Below, piece after piece: positions 25,601 through 34,988 of a stretch of DNA of 64,000 nt. A model generated the notes under the pieces. The model worked only from the letters and a program-made list of their open reading frames with translations, was not told the DNA's origin and did no database searches. Each line of letters opens with the position of its first letter. Within the stretch, counting starts at the first letter, position 1. A program made the translations under genes and the position numbers. Source of the stretch: Gimesia fumaroli (GTDB lineage Bacteria; Planctomycetota; Planctomycetia; Planctomycetales; Planctomycetaceae); the NCBI RefSeq assembly GCF_007754425.1, contig NZ_CP037452.1:3695164-3759163 (forward strand), read 5' to 3'.

Positions 25601-27752
25601 CAAGTGCCATGACCATCCCTTCGAACGGTGGACCCAGGATCAATATTATGAGACCTCGGCTTTCTTTGCACAATTCGATTTAAAGAATGCACCAGAGAGT
25701 AAGGGACGTACGATTGGTGGAACTGCCGTTGAAGGTCGGAAGCCTTTGTTTGAAGTCGTCTTCGACAAAAAAGAAGGCGAAATGATTCATGAGCGAACCG
25801 GGGCAAAAGCACCACCCAAGTTCCCCTACCCTGCCGAATTCAAGGCAGAGCAGAAAGATTTGTCGCGACGTGAAACACTGGCACGCTGGATTACCTCCCG
25901 CGACAACCAGTATTTCGCGAAAGCGTATGCAAACCGGGTTTGGGGATATCTGACCGGAACTGGTTTGATTGAACCCATTGATGACATTCGCGCCGGCAAT
26001 CCTCCTTCGAATCCGGAGTTGCTGGAACGCTTGACGGCCGACTTCCTGTCGCATGATTTTGATATCCGCCACTTAATGCGGGTGATCTGTCAGTCGCGGA
26101 CGTATCAGCTTTCCATTGAATCCAACAAGTGGAATGAAGACGATACGATTAACTACTCACACGCGAAGGCGCGTCGCCTGCCTGCCGAAGTATTGTATGA
26201 CTCACTGTGCCGGGTGACGGGATCGTTGTCGAATATTCCCGGCGTTCCCGCGGGAACCCGTGCTGCGGAATTGCCTGATGTCGGCTTTAAATTGAAAAGC
26301 GATTTCCTGGCTAAGTTTGGTCGTGCTCAACGGGAGAGTCCATGTGAGTGTGAACGCTCGTCTGGTGTCCAGTTAGGGCCGGTAATGGCTTTGATCAGCG
26401 GTCCCACGGTGGGCAATGCCATCAGTGACCCGAATAATGCATTGAACAAGCTGGTGCAGGAAGAAAAAGATGATGTCGCTTTAATAGATTCCATTTTCCT
26501 GCGAGTGCTCAACCGTCCGGCTACTGAAGAAGAGAAGCAGGCGGGCATCAAACTGATTCAACAGCAAATTCAGAGCGAGCATCAGGCGTTAACCAAACGT
26601 CTGGCGGCTTACGAAAAGGGTTTGCCTGCGAACATCATTCAACAGGAAAATCAACGCGTCCAAAATATTCAGGATGCACAGCAGGCGGTGACCACATTCC
26701 AGCAGGCAATCGCCCCGCGTGAAGCCTGGTTAAACAACGAACAGAAAGAACGTACCGCCAGATTTCAGAAAGCATTGACGGACTATCAGAAATCGTTGCA
26801 AGGCAAAATTGAAGCTTGGGAAAAAGCAGAAGCCACAGGCACTAAGTGGATTCCACTCAAGCCGGAGACGATGTCTGCGACGAATAAGGCGAATTTAGAA
26901 CTGCAGAAGGATCTGTCAATCCTGGCAAAGGGACCAAATGGCAAAGGCGATTACCAGATTGTGGCTCATACCAATCTGAAAGGAATTTCCGCTGTCCGTC
27001 TGGATGTTCTGACTGATGACTCCCTGCCGCGAAAAGGCCCGGGGCGATCTGGGGACGGTAACTTTGTATTGAATGAATTCGAAGTTTATGCTGCTCCGAA
27101 ATCAAAACCGGACCAGAAGACCAAGTTAACACTGTTCAATGCCCAGGCTGATTTTAGTCAGAATACCTATGATGTGAAAACCGCCATTGATGGTCAGGTT
27201 AAACCTCAAGGGAATGGCTGGGCTGTGGCACCACAAACTGGGAAGTCTCATAAAGCGAGCTTCGATATTCAGTCGCAGGTTGCCGCTGATGCAGAAGGCA
27301 CGATTCTGACATTCGTGCTCAAACAGCAGTTCAACAGTAATACACATTCGATTGGCCGGTTCCGGCTTTCCGTGTCGAATGGGACAGGACCGACTACGCT
27401 GGACAAGCATCCGAAGGACATTTTGGCGATCCTGAAGAAGAAATCGGATAAGCGAAATGCGGCTGAGAAAAAGAAACTGCTCGAATACTATAGCAAAGCC
27501 GATAGTCAATTACAGGCAAAGCTGAAAGCAGTTGCTGAGAGTAAAAAGCCACGTCCGACCGATCCGAAACTGGTGGAATTGCGAAATCATCTGACAGCGA
27601 TGCAGGCAGTCCGCCCTGTCGATCGGAAATTGACGCGCTTGCGAAATGATGTTCGGCTCAGTGCCGAGCAGGTGAAACAGAATCGACTAGTTGCTGCTCA
27701 GGACTTGACTTGGGCGTTAATCAACAGCCCTGCGTTTCTGTTTAATCATTAA
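22611..27752 (+). CDS. giant PSD1 protein: cytochrome c, WD40, Big2-like, DUF1549, DUF1553
   Basis: A 1713-residue exported protein, about twice the first PSD1 protein of the window. I start at the ATG at 22611 (GAGG just upstream, clean signal peptide) rather than the TTG three codons earlier. Order: signal peptide; cytochrome c domain with CVGCHH near residue 50; WD40-type repeats about 155-495 (SPDGKLLAVAG, SPDGKYLAVSG and others); Big2-like beta-sandwich about 540-625; a second Cys motif CNSGLCHG near 645; DUF1549 (about 835-1010, with CNKCHDHPFERW); DUF1553 (about 1080-1310); then a long Gln/Lys-rich coiled-coil tail holding an inserted beta domain. The DUF1501 partner follows 79 bases later. 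Probably a large periplasmic scaffold or redox protein; function unproven. Confidence 0.88.
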   Translation: MSFDKFRTFAFYASVFCVFSCSHLFAANPPAAKGKVSFYQQVRPILQAQCVGCHHPRNPEGSYVVTEFSHLLKGGESETTAIVPGQPDKSYLVELITPEGNEAEMPKAKTPLSQDQITLIRTWIQQGAIDDSPQKIEYRFNKENPPTYSAPPVITSLAYSPDGKLLAVAGFHEVLLHAAEGNKLVGRLIGKSQRIESVQFSPDGKYLAVSGGTPAERGEIQIWDVAKQTLKKSIPLTYDTLYGASWSPDGKLLAFGCADNTVRAIEVETGKEVFYQNAHYDWVLDTVFSTDGSHIISVSRDRTTKLAELKTQRFIDNITSITPKALTGGLAAIDRHPTQDTILVGGADGVPKLYQVFRQSKRVIGDDANLVRSFPALKGRIFGVAIHPQGKQLVAVSSLNHTGELKVFSFDIGEKIPDDLVKILNKRVASRSAEEKKQVAESRTKSVKLVSEVKVPETGLYTVCYDPKGDVIATAGQDGQVRLYESQTGKLKTAFVPVPLQKDQPELVEKKGAAPKSKLVLVDVNQQKLPKEEFSNSDPLVKLEVQPATATIAKKYDTIQFLVTGHTKSGAKTDLTRLVKVALNKQDTIHVSPTGLVRALQPGITDVSFSLHGVKATAKITVAEFPADYSPDYWRDVAPAFTKMGCNSGLCHGANKGKDGFKLSLRGTDDLFDLRAFTDDLKSRRVNLASPEQSLILLKAIAEVPHKGGQVALAGDAHYQIVSSWIKDGTPLNKEAPRVASIKITPENPVVPRAGLLQQFRVLATYDNGEVRDVTSDSFIDCSNIEIAKMYHGGIAEVLRRGEAPLLARYQGKYAATTVTVMGDRSEFAWKQLPVHNYIDKLVDQKLKKTKTLPSGLCTDAEFIRRVYIDLTGLPPTIDDVKAFLADKRESKIKRNELIDRLLGSKEFVEHWTNKWADLLQVNRKYLGTEGSKLFRDWIRKSVAENVPYDQFAYQILSASGSNKEVPAASYFKIHRTPEDTMENTTHLFLSIRFNCNKCHDHPFERWTQDQYYETSAFFAQFDLKNAPESKGRTIGGTAVEGRKPLFEVVFDKKEGEMIHERTGAKAPPKFPYPAEFKAEQKDLSRRETLARWITSRDNQYFAKAYANRVWGYLTGTGLIEPIDDIRAGNPPSNPELLERLTADFLSHDFDIRHLMRVICQSRTYQLSIESNKWNEDDTINYSHAKARRLPAEVLYDSLCRVTGSLSNIPGVPAGTRAAELPDVGFKLKSDFLAKFGRAQRESPCECERSSGVQLGPVMALISGPTVGNAISDPNNALNKLVQEEKDDVALIDSIFLRVLNRPATEEEKQAGIKLIQQQIQSEHQALTKRLAAYEKGLPANIIQQENQRVQNIQDAQQAVTTFQQAIAPREAWLNNEQKERTARFQKALTDYQKSLQGKIEAWEKAEATGTKWIPLKPETMSATNKANLELQKDLSILAKGPNGKGDYQIVAHTNLKGISAVRLDVLTDDSLPRKGPGRSGDGNFVLNEFEVYAAPKSKPDQKTKLTLFNAQADFSQNTYDVKTAIDGQVKPQGNGWAVAPQTGKSHKASFDIQSQVAADAEGTILTFVLKQQFNSNTHSIGRFRLSVSNGTGPTTLDKHPKDILAILKKKSDKRNAAEKKKLLEYYSKADSQLQAKLKAVAESKKPRPTDPKLVELRNHLTAMQAVRPVDRKLTRLRNDVRLSAEQVKQNRLVAAQDLTWALINSPAFLFNH

Positions 27753-27831
27753 AAGCTGATTTGAAATACGTAAACACGCGGATGGATACAATACTCAAAC
27801 CGATCTCTAACAGAAGTGAGGAGATGCTGAA

Positions 27832-29301
27832 ATGCTAATCATTCCAGGTCAACCCGGCAAGGAAGTGTGTGAGTCTCGCAGTCAAATATCAAGACGCGAT
27901 CTATTGAGGGTCGGTGGTTCCAGCATGATGGGAATGGGGCTCGGCTCAATGCTGCAGCTTCAGGAAGCGGCTGCCAACAAAAACGAGGGAGGCGGCCCCG
28001 GCTGGGCCAAAGCCAAGAGCGTGATTCTGATCTTCCTGCAAGGCGGCCCCAGTCATATCGATTTATGGGACCCGAAGGAAAATGTGCCTGATAACGTGAA
28101 GAGCGTGTTCAATCCGATTTCCACAAAGCTGCCGGGAGTCCAGTTCACGGAGCTGTTACCGAACTTAGCGCAGAACAACGATAAGTTTACGATGATTCGT
28201 TCGATGAGCTACACTCCCAAAGGGCTCTTCAACCACACAGCTGCAATTTACCAGATGCTTACCGGTTATACGACCGACAAAGTGAGTCCGTCCGGTCAGT
28301 TGGAACCACCCAGTCCCAAGGACTTTCCAAACTTTGGTTCAAACATCATTCGGCTGCAGCCTCCCAATGTTTCGATGCTGCCGTTCGTGATGCTGCCCCG
28401 CCCGCTTCAGGAAAGTAATGTTGTGGGGAAAGCGGGAACCGCTGGATTCCTGGGACGTGCCTATGATCCTTATTATCTGTATCCACCCGGAGACGATATG
28501 GATATGAATAAAATGGACAAGATCAGTGTAGACGATCTCAAGTTGCGTCCTGATGTTTACACATCGCGATTACAGCGACGCGCCAGTCTGCGCGATACGA
28601 TCAACAAAGGCATGCCTCAGTTGAATAAAGCGGTTGAGGATTATAAACTCGACAAATATTATTCGCGTGCCCTGGACCTGGTGATTTCCGGACGAGCCCG
28701 TGATGCGTTTGCCCTCGATCAGGAATCGGATGCGATGCGAGACAAATATGGCCGGAATACCTTTGGTCAAAGTCTGCTGCTCGCCCGCCGCCTGGTGGAA
28801 GCGGGGACTCGTGTGGTTGAAGTCGTCTGGCCGAAAGTCGCCAACTCAAATAACCATTCCTGGGACGTGCACACCGGTCTCACAAATCGTCTGAAAAATC
28901 AGTCGGCTCCCATGTTCGATCAGGGTCTCGCCAGCTTGATTTCCGATCTGTACGATCGGGGTACACTCGATGAAACACTCGTGGTCGCCGTCGGTGAGTT
29001 TGGTAGAAGCCCGCAACGGGGGGTGAGTACTTCGGGGAACTCCAATAGTGATGACGGACGTGATCACTGGCCTTACTGCTACACCTCACTGATGGCAGGA
29101 GCGGGCATCAAGCGAGGTTACGTGCATGGGGAATCTGACAAAACAGGTTCCAGCCCCCGCAAAGATCCGGTTCACCCGCGTGAATTGCTGGCGACGATTT
29201 ACCATTCGTTCGGCATCAACCCGGAAACGATTGTGTATAATCACCTGAACCAGCCCCGTGAATTGGTCAAAGCTCAGGCGGTAACCAAGCTGATGGGTTA
29301 A
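27832..29301 (+). CDS. second DUF1501 family Tat-exported protein
   Basis: A 489-residue DUF1501 protein, partner of the giant PSD1 protein. [19 protein letters not shown] near residue 20 is a twin-arginine signal, preceded by a longer n-region than in the first DUF1501. [15 protein letters not shown] is the first metal-site-like motif, and [19 protein letters not shown] the later one. The start is ATG after GTGAGGAGATG. It ends 25 bases before a strong terminator, so PSD1-DUF1501 is a closed two-gene unit here, unlike the first pair, which continues into the M14 gene. Confidence 0.9.
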   Translation: MLIIPGQPGKEVCESRSQISRRDLLRVGGSSMMGMGLGSMLQLQEAAANKNEGGGPGWAKAKSVILIFLQGGPSHIDLWDPKENVPDNVKSVFNPISTKLPGVQFTELLPNLAQNNDKFTMIRSMSYTPKGLFNHTAAIYQMLTGYTTDKVSPSGQLEPPSPKDFPNFGSNIIRLQPPNVSMLPFVMLPRPLQESNVVGKAGTAGFLGRAYDPYYLYPPGDDMDMNKMDKISVDDLKLRPDVYTSRLQRRASLRDTINKGMPQLNKAVEDYKLDKYYSRALDLVISGRARDAFALDQESDAMRDKYGRNTFGQSLLLARRLVEAGTRVVEVVWPKVANSNNHSWDVHTGLTNRLKNQSAPMFDQGLASLISDLYDRGTLDETLVVAVGEFGRSPQRGVSTSGNSNSDDGRDHWPYCYTSLMAGAGIKRGYVHGESDKTGSSPRKDPVHPRELLATIYHSFGINPETIVYNHLNQPRELVKAQAVTKLMG

Positions 29302-29326
29302 TCTGAGAGACTGGAATTGTTATGAT

Positions 29327-29364
29327 CGGGCCCCCTTTCAATCTGAGAGGGGGCCCGTTTTTTT
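29327..29364 (+). terminator. rho-independent terminator after the second DUF1501 gene
   Basis: CGGGCCCCCT (29327-29336) and AGGGGGCCCG (29348-29357) are perfect inverted copies, followed by seven T. Very strong. Confidence 0.95.
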
Positions 29365-29409
29365 ACGACAATTCATCCGTTTTAACTCAGATTGAAACAA
29401 CCCGTTAAT

Positions 29410-30492
29410 ATGGCCAAATTGCTCAAAGATCATTTTGATCGCAATTATCTTTCTCGACTTGCAGACGAGATTCAAAAACACGAACCGTCGTTTCCCAAAC
29501 GGAAAATGTTGTCGTTTGTGTTTGATGCGGAATGGGAGCAAAGAGAACTCAAGCAGCGGATGCGACACATTTCCTATGCGATGCGCGAATTTTTACCGGT
29601 AGATTATGAGACGGCCCTTAAGGTATTAATGCAGGCGGCACCTCAGTTTGGTGGTTTTGAAGCGATGTTCTTTCCCGACTTTGTCGAAGTATTTGGACTG
29701 GATGAATGGGATTTGTCTTTGCCGGCTCTGGAACATTTTACGGAATATTCCAGTAGCGAATTTGCGGTGAGACCTTTCATTCTACAGGATCAGAAGCGAA
29801 TGATGCGACAGATGAAACGCTGGGCTGCGTCGAAGAATCATCATGTACGCCGATTGGCTTCTGAGGGAAGCCGTCCCCGATTACCCTGGGCAATGGCTTT
29901 GCCGGAATTCAAAAAAGATCCCGCGCCCACCCTGCCCCTGCTTGAGAAGCTGAAAGCGGATCCGAGTGAATATGTCCGGCGGAGTGTGGCGAATCATTTG
30001 AATGATATTTCCAAAGATCATCCGGAGCTGGTCGTTGATATCGCACAGAAATGGATCAAGGGAAGCCCCGAAACGCAGTGGATCGTCAAACATGCCTGTC
30101 GCACACTGTTAAAGCAGGGGAAACCCGAGGTCCTGGCATTGTTTGGTTATCAGGCACCAGTTGATATTTGTGTGCAGAACTTTGAAATGACGCCAGCCGG
30201 TGTGGCATGGGGCAAAGAAATCCAGTTTAAATTTGACCTGGTTTCCGATGCGAGTGAGTTGGGACTGCTGCGCGTCGAATATGCGATTGATTTTGTCCGA
30301 CAGAAAGGCGCTTCTTCTCGAAAAGTCTTCAAACTTTCAGAAGGTCCTGTTTCCCAAAGTTCCCGTTCTTATTCCCGGCGTCATTCGTTTAAGCCCATTA
30401 GCACGCGAAAGTATTATCCGGGTTGGCACCAGATTGCAATTATTGTGAATGGGCAGGAAATGGTCGACGGTCAATTTGAGTTACAGGATTAA
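29410..30492 (+). CDS. alkC: DNA alkylation repair protein, AlkC type
   Basis: A 360-residue HEAT-repeat DNA glycosylase of the AlkC/AlkD superfamily, which removes N3/N7-alkylated purines. The start at 29410 gives MAKLLKDHFDRNYL, the usual AlkC N-terminus; a TTG six codons earlier is possible and neither has a clear ribosome site. SEGSRPRLPWA (near residue 160) is a family signature. HEAT-like helices run to about residue 245, with YVRRSVANHLNDISKDHPE typical. The last about 110 residues are beta-rich, matching the Ig-like C-terminal domain known in some AlkC proteins. It stands alone, after a terminator. Confidence 0.85.
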   Translation: MAKLLKDHFDRNYLSRLADEIQKHEPSFPKRKMLSFVFDAEWEQRELKQRMRHISYAMREFLPVDYETALKVLMQAAPQFGGFEAMFFPDFVEVFGLDEWDLSLPALEHFTEYSSSEFAVRPFILQDQKRMMRQMKRWAASKNHHVRRLASEGSRPRLPWAMALPEFKKDPAPTLPLLEKLKADPSEYVRRSVANHLNDISKDHPELVVDIAQKWIKGSPETQWIVKHACRTLLKQGKPEVLALFGYQAPVDICVQNFEMTPAGVAWGKEIQFKFDLVSDASELGLLRVEYAIDFVRQKGASSRKVFKLSEGPVSQSSRSYSRRHSFKPISTRKYYPGWHQIAIIVNGQEMVDGQFELQD

Positions 30493-30794
30493 ATTCAATT
30501 GACTTCAAAAATAATGAACCGTACGGGGCATTTGAACGTTGTTTAAAAGTTCATAAAAAATGGAAAAGCCTCCAATTAGTGCTTGAATTATTCAATGGGC
30601 TTTGGTGTACAATGTTGAAATAGACAAAAGGCCTGTTTGAACAAGGTAACACAAGTTTGAAAACAGACTAAAAAAATTAAGAAACCGGGAACTCACTTCA
30701 CCCCACAAACATCCTGGTTAATGTTTCAGTAGATCGCGCCAACACAATTGAATTCCTACGACGATACAGGCCCATTCCAAACTAAGGATGGATT
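30493..30794. other. 302-base region upstream of the long envelope operon
   Basis: AT-rich DNA with no gene. The best promoter candidate is TTGAAT (30583-30588) with TACAAT (30608-30613) and a 19-base spacer, leaving a leader of about 175 bases. I see no terminator for alkC and no clear hairpin in the leader. Confidence 0.4.
30583..30613 (+). promoter_or_regulatory. possible promoter of the long envelope operon
   Basis: TTGAAT and TACAAT, with TG immediately before the -10. The 19-base spacer is longer than ideal, so this is a weak call. Confidence 0.35.
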
Positions 30795-32972
30795 ATGTTT
30801 ACTACAGGTGCGCACTCACAATACACTCAACAGAGACGCTTTTATATCGGGAGTCTCTGTGTGGGGATCCTGTGCTATACATTGGGAATACCAGCAGCGT
30901 TACAGGCACAGGTATTCGCTGTGGAAGCGGTAGCTGCCGCTGATGTTACCGTTGATGCGGGGGGAGACAGTACTTCGCCGCACAAGATGCCGGGCTTTAG
31001 CATCTCGGTAGATGAAAAGAAGCTCAATTTGCTTGATGACTACGAGCGCTACGTTCGCCATCAGATGTGGGAAAAAGCACTCACCGCACTGAAAGAGCTG
31101 TCCGAGACGAAGTCTACATCCCCGCTACTACCGACGAAAGACGGTTTTCTGGTCGATGCGGAACAGCGTATTTTTATGGCGCTGGTTTCGATGCCCGCGG
31201 AAGGACGCGAAGCATTTCGCCTTTTTTTTGATGGAAAAGCGCGGAAGCAGTTTGAAGAGCTTTCAGCTCAAAAGGGGCTGATAACGCCCGATCGAATCAA
31301 TAAGGCGAAGCAGATTTATTCACAATACTTTTTGACATCCATCGGCGATGATGTTGCTGACCTGTTGGGAAACGATGCGTTTGAACGCGGAGAATTTAGT
31401 CAAGCAGCCCGTTTCTGGGGCTCCATTCTGGATCATCATCCAGATACCAATCTTTCCGAAATTGAACTGAATGTCAAATCTGCACTGGCCTTAATTCGGA
31501 GCCGTCAGCTTGAGCGGGCAGCGGCGAATATACAAGTCATTGCGCAGCAGTTCCCGGACGAAAAAATCAAACTCGGTGGTGATGATGTCAATCCGGTTCC
31601 CTATTTACAGGCATTGATTCCCCAAGGGGCTGCAACTCAGTCTCCTGCGACTCCACAACAAAATAGAATTGCGAATCTCCTCCGGCAGCCGTTGGATCTG
31701 GCTCCGGAAAATGTCAAGCCAGAATGGCAGTTATCCTACCTGGATCAAGCGATGGTGCAGGCGATTGAGAATTCCCGGCGAAACTATTACGGCCGCGGTA
31801 AATCCTATGAGACCTTTGTGCCTCCCATGGCAGTGGATGAGAAGCGTGCGTATTTCAATTTTTATGGCGTTTGTTTTTGTGTTGATTTGCAGACCGGGAA
31901 ATTAGTCTGGAGAACAGATAAATTTCAGGATCTGGGAACACATTTTAGCAATTACAGTTTTCATCAGTCTTCGAATCCGGCTCAGTACCAGATCAGCGTA
32001 ACGAATGATATTGTACTGGCGACGTTGATTCCCAAAAAAGAGATGAATCATTATCGGGCACGTTATCGCTTATATGCCTTCAATGGAGCAACGGGGAAAC
32101 AACTCTGGACCTCCAATGTTTCGAATGAAAGTTTTCTTTCAAAGCCACTGGTAGAGGGAGATCATGTTTATGTGGTCTCACATCTGCAGAACAATAAATC
32201 ACTCACGTTAAACTGTCTGTCATTGAAGACGGGAAAAAAAGAGTGGTCTCTCAAACTGGGGGCTGCGGTCTCGACCAGCAACGTCAACGGGATGCAGAAG
32301 ATGCCGATTCCCCTGTTGCAAAAAGAGGGAGACAACTTACTGGTTTTGACGAACAATGGCGCCTTGTTTGAAATTTCGATTCCCACCAAAAGCATCAACT
32401 GGGTTTTTCGATATCCCTATAAAGTGAATCAGTCGAACACGCATTATTATAATGCACCCGTTCCTGAAGAGACCGAGTTGCACAGCGAAGGCCAGATGTT
32501 TCGAGATCAGAATCTGGTCTACTTTAAGGAAGCGGGGGCGACTGAAGTTTATGCTCTCGATCTGGTAGAGAAACGGTTGGTATGGAAGCGTCCAATCAAG
32601 AAATCGGCACAAATCGTCGGGCTCGATCAAAAAAATGTGTATCTTATGTCAAAAGAACTGGAAGCCCTTGATCGCAAAACACATCGATTAAACTGGGCGG
32701 TTTCCCTGCCCGTTGCCGCTGGTGGCTTGAGCGCCCTGTTTGCCTCGGAAGAGGCCTGGGTGTTTACCAGTCGGGGAATATTTGAAATTTCGAAGACAAA
32801 TGGCGACATCTTAAATATCTATCGGGGAAGTGATAAGACTTCTCTGGGAGGGGCCATTGAACTGCGCAAGGGACTGGTGATTTGTGTATCGAACCAGGCG
32901 GTCACCGCCTATCCCGCTTCCAGTTCTGCCAAATCTCTCCCGCCATCGGGGAAAGCGAAATCAGGTCCCTGA
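30795..32972 (+). CDS. exported PQQ-type beta-propeller protein
   Basis: A 725-residue exported protein, first of the twelve-gene run. A long n-region with QQRRF is followed by a hydrophobic signal (about 17-40). Residues about 70-300 are helical and TPR-like (SQAARFWGSILDHHPDTNLSE). Residues about 310-700 have PQQ/WD-like propeller blades: TGKLVWRTDKF, ATGKQLWTSNV, TGKKEWSLKL, KRLVWKRPI, HRLNWAVSLP. Such propellers without methanol-dehydrogenase residues usually bind proteins or act as scaffolds (as in BamB), not PQQ. AAGGATGG precedes the ATG. Role unknown. Confidence 0.82.
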   Translation: MFTTGAHSQYTQQRRFYIGSLCVGILCYTLGIPAALQAQVFAVEAVAAADVTVDAGGDSTSPHKMPGFSISVDEKKLNLLDDYERYVRHQMWEKALTALKELSETKSTSPLLPTKDGFLVDAEQRIFMALVSMPAEGREAFRLFFDGKARKQFEELSAQKGLITPDRINKAKQIYSQYFLTSIGDDVADLLGNDAFERGEFSQAARFWGSILDHHPDTNLSEIELNVKSALALIRSRQLERAAANIQVIAQQFPDEKIKLGGDDVNPVPYLQALIPQGAATQSPATPQQNRIANLLRQPLDLAPENVKPEWQLSYLDQAMVQAIENSRRNYYGRGKSYETFVPPMAVDEKRAYFNFYGVCFCVDLQTGKLVWRTDKFQDLGTHFSNYSFHQSSNPAQYQISVTNDIVLATLIPKKEMNHYRARYRLYAFNGATGKQLWTSNVSNESFLSKPLVEGDHVYVVSHLQNNKSLTLNCLSLKTGKKEWSLKLGAAVSTSNVNGMQKMPIPLLQKEGDNLLVLTNNGALFEISIPTKSINWVFRYPYKVNQSNTHYYNAPVPEETELHSEGQMFRDQNLVYFKEAGATEVYALDLVEKRLVWKRPIKKSAQIVGLDQKNVYLMSKELEALDRKTHRLNWAVSLPVAAGGLSALFASEEAWVFTSRGIFEISKTNGDILNIYRGSDKTSLGGAIELRKGLVICVSNQAVTAYPASSSAKSLPPSGKAKSGP

Positions 32973-33000
32973 AAACAGCAATGATCTTCAAAACAGGAAT

Positions 33001-33864
33001 ATGGAATTTAGTATGAGTGGTCTAGCCTATCTGATTCAACGTTTCTTTCTGCTCCCTTTGGCGCTGGTCGTTTGCTGGGGAGCGAGTTCGGTCTCTGCTG
33101 CAGAGGGAGAAGGCATTACTGTAGTCGGAGTCGGAAGCGTGGAAGCCAAACCATCCGTTGTAGAGCTCACCGGAATGGTGATTGGCCAGGGGCAACTGGC
33201 CGGAGATGCGGTTACCAAATTTCATGGGAATCGTCGCCGCGCCGAAACCGCGTTCAAGAATTTGAAGATTCCGGGTCTGGTCATCGTGGAAGACGGGATG
33301 TCGCTTTATTCCTCGCTGAATGCCAGCCAGATGCAGGCCATGATGCAGGGCATGGCTGTGAATAATACGGCGTCACAGAAGCTCTCTGTTTCGGAAACGC
33401 TGAAGCTCCGCTTGACGGGCATCGATAAACTCAGCACGCAGGAATTGCTGGAAACCATTGTACGTATCGTCGATTCAGGTAAAGATGCCGGCGTTGTGAT
33501 TGGTAATGATACCACACCCTCAGTTCCCGGAGTTTATAATCCTTCCAAAGCCCGGAATACCATGGCGACCTTTAAGGTCACCAATGTGCAAAAATTGAAA
33601 GAAGCTGCTTACCAGAAGGCGATCGAGAATGCGAAGGCACAGGCTGAGAAACTGGCGCAATTGACAGGAGTCAAACTGGGAAAAGTGACTTCGATCAACG
33701 GACAGGGGAGCACTCCCAGAGGGGGGTCAACTGTCGTCTATAACTACGGAATCACGCAAGGCACCACCAACGCCAGTGAGAAGGAGAGCGATGAGCAACC
33801 TTCAACCCTGTTTAAGCCGGTTCCCATTTCCGCAGTCGTGAAAGTAACCTTTGCAATCGAGTGA
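33001..33864 (+). CDS. SIMPL-domain (DUF541) exported protein
   Basis: A 287-residue protein with a signal peptide ending near VSAAEG. The SIMPL/DUF541 domain follows: ITVVGVGSVEAKPSVVELTG opens it and AYQKAIENAKAQAEKLAQLTGVKLGKVTSING is the typical C-terminal signature. Members are periplasmic or surface proteins, some linked to oxidative stress or to signalling, with no known catalysis. ATG 33001 or ATG 33013 could be the start; both keep the signal. It lies 28 bases after the propeller gene. Confidence 0.85.
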   Translation: MEFSMSGLAYLIQRFFLLPLALVVCWGASSVSAAEGEGITVVGVGSVEAKPSVVELTGMVIGQGQLAGDAVTKFHGNRRRAETAFKNLKIPGLVIVEDGMSLYSSLNASQMQAMMQGMAVNNTASQKLSVSETLKLRLTGIDKLSTQELLETIVRIVDSGKDAGVVIGNDTTPSVPGVYNPSKARNTMATFKVTNVQKLKEAAYQKAIENAKAQAEKLAQLTGVKLGKVTSINGQGSTPRGGSTVVYNYGITQGTTNASEKESDEQPSTLFKPVPISAVVKVTFAIE

Positions 33865-33892
33865 GACTTTTTCGAAAAATGACGGGCGTCAA

Positions 33893-34936
33893 ATGAAAAA
33901 TTATCGACAGTCGACATTCTGTTTTGTGTGCGTGTTTTCGCTTTGCTTTCCGCATATGGTGAGTGGGGAAGAAATTCTGCCCAGGCATATGACGCCGACT
34001 GCCGTGAAATCAATTCAGCGCGGCCTGGATTATCTGGCCAAACAGCAGACCGCTTCAGGCAGTTTTCAGTCGACCCAGGATGGGAGTACCTACCCTGTGT
34101 CGATGACATCATTGGCAGGGATCGCGTTTCTCGCAAACGGAAATACGCCCAGTCGCGGTCCGTATGCCGATCAGGTGCGGAAAGCGACGGAATATGTGTT
34201 GAGTCAGGCACAGGATAACGGCCTGATCGCCGCCGGTTCGGAAAACGGACGTCCGATGTACGGGCACGGGTTCTCGCTGCTCTTCCTTTCCAGTGTCTTC
34301 GGCATGGAGACCGATGCCAAGGTGCGGGCACGGATCGCAAAAGTCGTCAAAAATGGAATTCAGTTAACCTCATCGGGACAGAGTCCTCTGGGAGGCTGGA
34401 TCTACACCCCCGGCGGAGGTGATGAAGGGAGCGTCACCGTGACGCAAATGCAGGGGCTCCGTGCCGCGCATAATGCCGGTTTTACTGTCCCCAAGGGGAC
34501 GATTCAAAATGCCGTTCGTTATCTGGAACTCTGTCAGACCCCGGAAGGCGGCATTCGCTATTCGTATCATTCAGGAAATGATACCCGCTTACCGATTTCT
34601 GCGGCGGCGATTACCTGTCTGTACTCCGCGGGCGAATATGAATCTCCCCTGGCGGAAGAATGTATGGAATACGTTTACGGACAGTTTAAGAACCGCAAAA
34701 ACGGGTTTCAGTCGGGGCACTATTTTTATTTGAACCTTTACGCCGCGCAGGCGTTTTATCAGGCAGGCGATGACTACTGGAATGCGTACTTTCCCGGCCA
34801 GCGGGACAGTTTGATTAAATCTCAGACGTCAAATGGAAGCTGGAACGGTGACGGAGTGGGACCGGTGTTCGGGACCAGCGTGGCGCTCATTGTCATGCAA
34901 CTGCCTTACAAGTATTTACCGATTTATCAACGATGA
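33893..34936 (+). CDS. exported terpene cyclase/prenyltransferase-like alpha-barrel protein
   Basis: A 347-residue protein. I use the ATG at 33893, which gives a signal peptide (MKNYRQSTFCFVCVF...). The rest is made of alpha-barrel repeats of the squalene cyclase/prenyltransferase type: KSIQRGLDYLAKQQTASGSF, YVLSQAQDNGLI, GGWIYTPGG, AVRYLELCQTPEGGIRYSY, LIKSQTSNGSWNGDGVG. I do not see the DxDD motif of squalene-hopene cyclases, so it is more likely a binding or structural relative. Its place among vWA/MoxR genes suggests a protein-protein role (inference). Confidence 0.75.
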   Translation: MKNYRQSTFCFVCVFSLCFPHMVSGEEILPRHMTPTAVKSIQRGLDYLAKQQTASGSFQSTQDGSTYPVSMTSLAGIAFLANGNTPSRGPYADQVRKATEYVLSQAQDNGLIAAGSENGRPMYGHGFSLLFLSSVFGMETDAKVRARIAKVVKNGIQLTSSGQSPLGGWIYTPGGGDEGSVTVTQMQGLRAAHNAGFTVPKGTIQNAVRYLELCQTPEGGIRYSYHSGNDTRLPISAAAITCLYSAGEYESPLAEECMEYVYGQFKNRKNGFQSGHYFYLNLYAAQAFYQAGDDYWNAYFPGQRDSLIKSQTSNGSWNGDGVGPVFGTSVALIVMQLPYKYLPIYQR

Positions 34937-34988
34937 ATTTCTAACGATAGTAACCGGCCGAATAAGCGGGTAGAACGAGGAGTGAATC

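Noticed and set aside
33893..34936. Squalene-hopene cyclase
   Set aside because: The alpha-barrel repeats fit but the DxDD acid motif is not seen, the length is about half and there is a signal peptide.
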